Assembly (NCBI GenBank): GCA_001543385.1
Contig: LPNH01000006.1
Coordinates: 18,030 to 82,029 of the forward strand
Length of the DNA: 64,000 nucleotides
Source of the DNA: Candidatus Hemicellulosilyticus sp. P3
GTDB lineage: Bacteria; Bacteroidota; Bacteroidia; Bacteroidales; P3
Direction: 5' to 3'
Each line of letters starts with the position of its first letter. Positions within the stretch are counted from its first letter, which is position 1. Below, piece after piece: positions 60,356 through 64,000 of this stretch. A model generated the notes under the pieces. That model worked only from the letters and a program-made list of their open reading frames with translations, did no database searches and was not told the origin of the DNA. The position numbers were made by a program, and so were the translations under genes.

Positions 60356-61198
60356 TTACGGTTCTTGTCGGTTGAGAGCGGGCTGTAGATTGTCTATCAG
60401 CTGTCTGCGGAAGCAGCTGTTGAAACTGGATGCACGACGGAGATTGGTCTTACGGACATGGAGCGAGGCGCTCTTCATAACGCCGGGATAGGTGGCGCTG
60501 AGCGTACCCGCGCCTCCGATATAGGCGGTGATGTAGCAGCGGTCAAGCACCTGCCATACGCCAAAACCTAACGCGGCGGCATTGAGAAGAAGGGCGGTGA
60601 CAGCTTCGAGCGGATAGCCGGCGTAGAGATGACCCAAGCCTGGAAGGAAGGAGAGCCAACGCGCCGTGGCCTCGCTTTTGAGACGGGGTGTGCGGCTGTA
60701 AAGCGCACTGACGACGGCACGAATACGGCTGGCGGCGGCACTGTCGCACAGACCGGCTAACCGAAAGGCGACGGCCGAAGCGGAGTCATAACATTGCATC
60801 TCATTGAGAGCCAGCGTATGCAGGAGGAGCATATCAATACTCGCCGTGTCAAATACGAGCCCGGCACTCTGCGCTGTCTCGACGACACGGGAATAGTGAC
60901 CCGAGAGATAGTGGCAAAGGGCGATCTGAATGTGGTCGGCATAGGTGGCGGCGCAACGTTCAAAGGTTGAGGCTGCAAGGTCATAGCGCTGCAGGTGTTT
61001 GTAACACTGTGCCTTTTGGCGCAGCGCAGCCAACGAGACATCGCGCGATCCGGCACAATAGTGACAGCGCTCATATTCAACAGCCGCCAACGCATAGTCG
61101 CCCGTCTGCAGGAGGCTGTCGGCAAGACGGAAATCCTGGGCGCTAACGGCGGTAGCTGTTGCGAAGAGGTATATGGATATGATAAAGGATTTGCGCAT
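60356..61198 (-). CDS. Exported TPR-like protein with DUF5683-type membrane end (copy 2)
   Basis: 280 residues from the ATG at 61198, which opens a signal peptide (MRKSFIISIYLFATATAVSA); a second in-frame ATG lies five codons earlier. Residues 20-180 are helical repeats (DSLLQTGDYALAAVEYERC, LQRYDLAASTFERCAATYAD). The C-terminal part has the DUF5683 mark SFLPGLGHLYAGYPLEAVTA then two membrane helices. Clear paralogue of the gene upstream, whose 3' end it overlaps by 56 bp. Envelope-located, function unknown. Confidence 0.82.
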   Translation of the reverse strand: MRKSFIISIYLFATATAVSAQDFRLADSLLQTGDYALAAVEYERCHYCAGSRDVSLAALRQKAQCYKHLQRYDLAASTFERCAATYADHIQIALCHYLSGHYSRVVETAQSAGLVFDTASIDMLLLHTLALNEMQCYDSASAVAFRLAGLCDSAAASRIRAVVSALYSRTPRLKSEATARWLSFLPGLGHLYAGYPLEAVTALLLNAAALGFGVWQVLDRCYITAYIGGAGTLSATYPGVMKSASLHVRKTNLRRASSFNSCFRRQLIDNLQPALNRQEP

Positions 61199-61985
61199 CT
61201 GTTTGATTGTCACGGTTGGCTATGCCCACACGCACGGTGACGGCGGAGCCATAGATATTGCCTATATAGAAAACAGCGGAGAGGGTGCCGAAGAGCAAGG
61301 TTTTCCAATCGGCCCACCCTGCTTTGTAGAGATTTTCAGCTGTGGCTGCCATCAGGGAACCGACAATGAGAAAGGAGGAAAGGCCCTCGCCAAGATGGCC
61401 GGCGTAGACCTTGCCCAGACCAGGCACTACAGCGGACAACCCGGCGGCCAGCAACGGCGATTTGCTACGCAGGGGCAGTGTGCCACGGATCCGGCGGAGC
61501 GAATCGGCCTCGACGGAGAGTCGGTAGTCATCGGTGTCAAGGCGGGCGAAACAGGTGTCGAAACGGGCCAGGTCGCGCTGCAGCAGCCCGAGTCCGGCCT
61601 GCTCGAAAAGGAGAAGGTTGCGGACGGCTGGGTCAGTGGAGGCACACAGCGGCGACAAAAGAGTGTCGGCCAGCCGGTAGCGGCCGGAATGGGCGGCGCT
61701 GACGGCACCAAAGAAACAAGATTCTGTATAGAGGGGAGAATCGCTGTCGACGGTAGAGAAACAGGATATGGCGGAGTCGAGTTGGCGAAGGCTGTAATGG
61801 ACATAACCCTTCAGAAAACGGAGTGTATCGCTGTCAGCCCGACGACGGCTCATCAAAGTGACGGCATCGTCTTTGAGCCCGCTGCCCAAAAGGTAAAGTG
61901 CAAAGTCAAAATCGGAACGGTCCGCGGCAGGTTGCGAAACGGCAAGAACAGGTATCAGTGACAGAATGACAAGAAAACGCTTCAT
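61143..61985 (-). CDS. Exported TPR-like protein with DUF5683-type membrane end (copy 1)
   Basis: 280 residues, signal peptide MKRFLVILSLIPVLAVSQ. Helical repeat region to about 190 (LRFLKGYVHYSLRQLDSAIS, AHSGRYRLADTLLSPL), then SAVVPGLGKVYAGHLGEGLS and membrane helices, the DUF5683 layout. Same architecture and length as the next gene, evidently an old tandem duplication. Start overlaps the YidD-like gene stop by 4 bp. Confidence 0.82.
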   Translation of the reverse strand: MKRFLVILSLIPVLAVSQPAADRSDFDFALYLLGSGLKDDAVTLMSRRRADSDTLRFLKGYVHYSLRQLDSAISCFSTVDSDSPLYTESCFFGAVSAAHSGRYRLADTLLSPLCASTDPAVRNLLLFEQAGLGLLQRDLARFDTCFARLDTDDYRLSVEADSLRRIRGTLPLRSKSPLLAAGLSAVVPGLGKVYAGHLGEGLSSFLIVGSLMAATAENLYKAGWADWKTLLFGTLSAVFYIGNIYGSAVTVRVGIANRDNQTDAQILYHIHIPLRNSYRR

Positions 61986-62491
61986 CTCAGCCGATAACGA
62001 TGGACGGATTCATGGATGTGGCCATCCGACGGGTTGATGAGTGAATAGGTGGCAGGATCCGCCAATGTGATACGGTTGCAACGCATAAGACGGTCAGCGG
62101 AGCACAAAACTCCCTTGACCAACCCATATTCGGCAACAAGCTTTTTGCTGTAGCCTGAGCAGGATGGGGCATAGGCGCAGGATCGGGAAAGGACGGGCGA
62201 AACACAGCGCTGATAGAGATACATGCACGAAGACAGCACATGATAGAAAGGGTTGAAACGCTGCTGCCGGGAGGTGCCGAATCCGTAATGGACATGCCGG
62301 TCGGCCAACTCGGGACGGAAAACCTCCACGTCGCGCACACGCTGCATGTCGTCGGCTGACAACGAAATATTCTGCTGCGCCTCAACAAAGAGGCCGGAAA
62401 ACAGCAACAGCACGAGAAAGGCATAGCGTATAATAAGTGGCGGACGCGGTTCATCCGCCGCCGGAGTGTCGGGAAGAGAGTGAAGGATCAT
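61982..62491 (-). CDS. Exported YidD-like protein
   Basis: 169 residues. An N-terminal hydrophobic helix (LIIRYAFLVLLLFSGLFVEAQ) looks like a signal peptide or anchor, then about 60 residues without match, then the YidD core: YLYQRCVSPVLSRSCAYAPS, CSGYSKKLVAEYGLVKGVLC, DRLMRCNRIT, aligned residue for residue with the normal YidD at 48961. Normal YidD is a small cytoplasmic-face protein without a signal peptide, so this is a different, exported branch. 4-bp overlaps with both neighbours show strict coupling in the operon. Confidence 0.85.
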   Translation of the reverse strand: MILHSLPDTPAADEPRPPLIIRYAFLVLLLFSGLFVEAQQNISLSADDMQRVRDVEVFRPELADRHVHYGFGTSRQQRFNPFYHVLSSCMYLYQRCVSPVLSRSCAYAPSCSGYSKKLVAEYGLVKGVLCSADRLMRCNRITLADPATYSLINPSDGHIHESVHRYRLR

Positions 62492-63261
62492 TGCTGCATC
62501 TTGAAAGGGGAAACACGCCGGGCGCTGGCCGGCACATGAAAGTCAAACGGCGCATCGGCAGCGAAACCAGCCGTCCTGATATTTTTGTATTCCTCGCGCC
62601 GGATTGTCGAGTCGCCTGCATTGTCGTAGGCTATCTGTGTGACGCGCGAGGGAAAAGTAAGGGCGGGGAGTGTGGTATAGTCGCTATAGTATGTTTTTCG
62701 GACAACACGGTCCGACCGGTCATAGAATGCGCAGAAGATGGGGCGATCCTGTTCTGTGACAACAACAGCTTTGGAATAAATCTTGTCTTCCAGCTGCGTA
62801 GGTGTGAACGTCTTGACAACACGTCTCCCCTGCTTCTCGACCTTCTGCAGGACAAAACCCATACGTGTGAGGTTGAGGTTGGCACGGTCCGGCGAGAGGA
62901 AAAGCATGAAAACTTCGGACTGGTCGGCCATGGCTTTGTCTTGAAGCATGGCCACCTCGTTGACGGAGGGTTGATATATCAACACCTCGCCCAACCGGTT
63001 GGTCTTCATATAATACTCCTGCGGATGCGTGTAATGGACCACCAAATCACCTCCCACCGTATAGTAGAGCTGACGCTCGATGCGCAGCATTTTGTTGTTC
63101 ACCACCTGACGCGTGGTGACATCCGCCGAGAGCCGCTGCTGGGCAAACAGCGCAATCGGCGAGCAGAGCACACAAAAAAGGGAAGAGAGCAATCCCGAAC
63201 GGACCAATCTCTTCCCTATTTTTGACTCGAAGAAATTAGAGCCACATGAAGAATCGGTCAT
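62488..63261 (-). CDS. Exported LolA-like protein
   Basis: 257 residues from the ATG at 63261, chosen because it starts a short leader and signal peptide (RLVRSGLLSSLFCVLCSPIALFAQQ); longer starts would lie deep in the TM2 gene. The mature part is beta-rich with the LolA look: QLYYTVGGDLVVHYTHPQEY, MKTNRLGEVLIYQPSVNEV, and a hinge-like VEKQGRRVVKTFTP. LolA carries lipoproteins across the periplasm; this divergent copy may bind another lipidated or hydrophobic partner. Starts 26 bp before the end of the TM2 gene and overlaps the YidD-like gene by 4 bp. Confidence 0.75.
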   Translation of the reverse strand: MTDSSCGSNFFESKIGKRLVRSGLLSSLFCVLCSPIALFAQQRLSADVTTRQVVNNKMLRIERQLYYTVGGDLVVHYTHPQEYYMKTNRLGEVLIYQPSVNEVAMLQDKAMADQSEVFMLFLSPDRANLNLTRMGFVLQKVEKQGRRVVKTFTPTQLEDKIYSKAVVVTEQDRPIFCAFYDRSDRVVRKTYYSDYTTLPALTFPSRVTQIAYDNAGDSTIRREEYKNIRTAGFAADAPFDFHVPASARRVSPFKMQQ

Positions 63262-63667
63262 TGTTGGTATAACTGCGAATATCATTTTGTATGGCACCGA
63301 CAAGCAGCACCACCCAGTCGACGAAGGTGACAACGCCGAAGATACCGCCGCAAGTGAAGGTATAGACAGCCCACATAAATTTGCTTGTACCCATATAATG
63401 ACGATGGATGCCAAATCCGCCGACAATCCAGCAGATAGCCCATGCACCCCACGGATTGACAGACTTGAACGCCGCAGTGGCATTGTCTGTCAGCGGCATG
63501 CCAAAATCGTTGAGCATCGCAGCATTGATGTCGCAGGCGGAAACTTCGGCAGCCTGGGCGAAGGTGCATTCAATGGCATTGTCGTCGACCACATAGGGAT
63601 CCACCTCGGCGAATGCATTGAAGGAGATTGCAAATGCCGCCACAAGAAGAAATAACAACTTTTTCAT
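63236..63667 (-). CDS. TM2 domain membrane protein
   Basis: 143 residues from the ATG at 63667, giving a signal peptide (MKKLLFLLVAAFAISFNAFA). A short periplasmic segment with two Cys precedes the TM2 domain: WAICWIVGGFGIHRHYMGTS, then a second helix with GGIFGVVTFVDWVVLLVGAI. TM2 proteins span the membrane twice; role unknown. First gene of the seven-gene operon, directly behind a good promoter. Confidence 0.88.
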   Translation of the reverse strand: MKKLLFLLVAAFAISFNAFAEVDPYVVDDNAIECTFAQAAEVSACDINAAMLNDFGMPLTDNATAAFKSVNPWGAWAICWIVGGFGIHRHYMGTSKFMWAVYTFTCGGIFGVVTFVDWVVLLVGAIQNDIRSYTNNDRFFMWL

Positions 63668-63730
63668 AATGAAATAATTAAGGGTTGAAACCAATCGGTC
63701 ATACACTAACAACCATACATGACCTATGTG

Positions 63731-63762
63731 CAAAGATACATTGTTTTTTGCAAAACAGCAAA
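63731..63762 (-). promoter_or_regulatory. Promoter of the TM2-to-VanZ operon
   Basis: On the minus strand TTTG (63759-63762) and TATCTTTG (63731-63738) are 20 bp apart, matching consensus; leader about 55 nt. Confidence 0.75.
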
Positions 63763-63816
63763 TGTAAGTCAACTTTTTTCAGGAAAATACACGGCATGGG
63801 TTGCAACAATGCAGCA

Positions 63817-63907
63817 GGGGCGGACACGGGGGTGGAGCGGCCGCGGGGCGGGGTTGGCGGTGCGGGGCTGCGGTCTGCATGGCCAAGGGGTGCGGCAGCG
63901 GGGCGGG
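63817..63907 (+). repeat. G-run-rich stretch (quadruplex-prone)
   Basis: Seven G4 or longer runs (63817, 63828, 63845, 63850, 63864, 63887, 63900) plus a G3 at 63905, in an otherwise gene-free gap between the TM2 promoter and the rRNA terminator. No credible ORF. Confidence 0.7.
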
Positions 63908-63916
63908 CGGTGACAA

Positions 63917-63945
63917 CAAAAAAAGGGAGCCTTTCACGGCTCCCT
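63917..63945 (-). terminator. rRNA operon terminator
   Basis: On the minus strand AGGGAGCC-GTGAAA-GGCTCCCT, an 8-bp stem, is followed by an unbroken T run (A run 63917-63924). It lies about 10 bp after the 5S rRNA end. Confidence 0.88.
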
Positions 63946-63954
63946 TATAAAAGA

Positions 63955-64000
63955 TTGGCGGCGACCTACTTTTCCACAAACAAGTGCAGTATCATCGGCG
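63955..64000 (-). rRNA. rrf: 5S ribosomal RNA, 3' end only
   Basis: The minus strand reads CGATGATACTGC followed by GTGGAAAAGTAGGTCGCCGCC, the conserved 3' part of bacterial 5S rRNA. The gene continues beyond the right edge, and 23S and 16S rRNA genes are expected there. The exact 3' end is uncertain by a few bases. Confidence 0.85.

Noticed and set aside
63779..63979. Minus-strand 66-codon frame at the right end
   Set aside because: It runs through the rRNA terminator and the 5S rRNA end, and its proline-rich product is only the complement of the G-run stretch.

Overview
The window looks like chromosomal DNA of an anaerobic member of the Bacteroidales (phylum Bacteroidota), with moderately high GC. 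Several things point there. Many genes are preceded by the Bacteroidota -7 promoter element TAnnTTTG, in the better examples with TTTG 19-20 bp upstream. There are DUF4301, DUF4271 and DUF1573 proteins, a Bacteroidota-type urocanase, a type IX secretion (T9SS) component (PorZ) and T9SS-type peptidases. Anaerobic metabolism shows in a four-subunit 2-oxoacid:ferredoxin oxidoreductase and an oxygen/peroxide defence set (FprA, rubredoxins, rubrerythrins, ferritin). No tRNA, CRISPR array or insertion sequence was seen. The last bases are the 3' end of a 5S rRNA on the minus strand, so an rRNA operon lies just past the right edge.

Layout. 1-4.4 kb: radC (5' end cut), folB, pheS, a small lipoprotein and a DUF4301 protein. 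4.6 kb: a 44-residue basic protein with its own promoter and terminator. 4.8-12.5 kb (minus): a probable heavy-metal RND efflux operon (SIMPL protein, His-rich DUF6769-like protein, adaptor, TolC-like channel, CusA-like pump, NUDIX hydrolase). 12.5-15.4 kb (minus): the oxidoreductase operon with clear promoter and terminator. 15.5-21.3 kb: DUF1573 protein, aminotransferase, then two GT-C-like membrane proteins around a GreA-like protein, and a polyprenyl-phosphate glycosyltransferase. 21.3-24.3 kb: a double M16 peptidase. 24.4-30.3 kb: unknown protein, gmk, mreC, mreD, porZ, recO in one operon. 30.4-37.7 kb: a subtilisin fused to a probable outer-membrane barrel, hutU, glmS, ROK kinase. 37.9-41.3 kb: the oxygen-defence cluster. 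41.4-50.1 kb: lpxK, hisS, a gingipain-family C25 peptidase, DUF4271, hemD-rnpA-yidD, and a rubredoxin-rubrerythrin-rubredoxin fusion. 50.1-54.3 kb: HAD phosphatase and ribE; an amino-acid ABC importer whose binding domain appears circularly permuted. 54.4-56.7 kb: an AT-richer restriction-modification pair. 56.7-59.6 kb: dipeptidyl peptidase IV and a polyprenol-phosphate mannosyltransferase. 59.7-63.7 kb (minus): a tight seven-gene operon (TM2, LolA-like, exported YidD-like, two DUF5683-like, PqqD-like, VanZ-like).

The best candidates for something undescribed are the seven-gene envelope operon at the right end, the permuted binding protein-permease fusion, the subtilisin-barrel fusion and the 44-residue basic protein. 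All functions are read from sequence by eye; no database search was possible.
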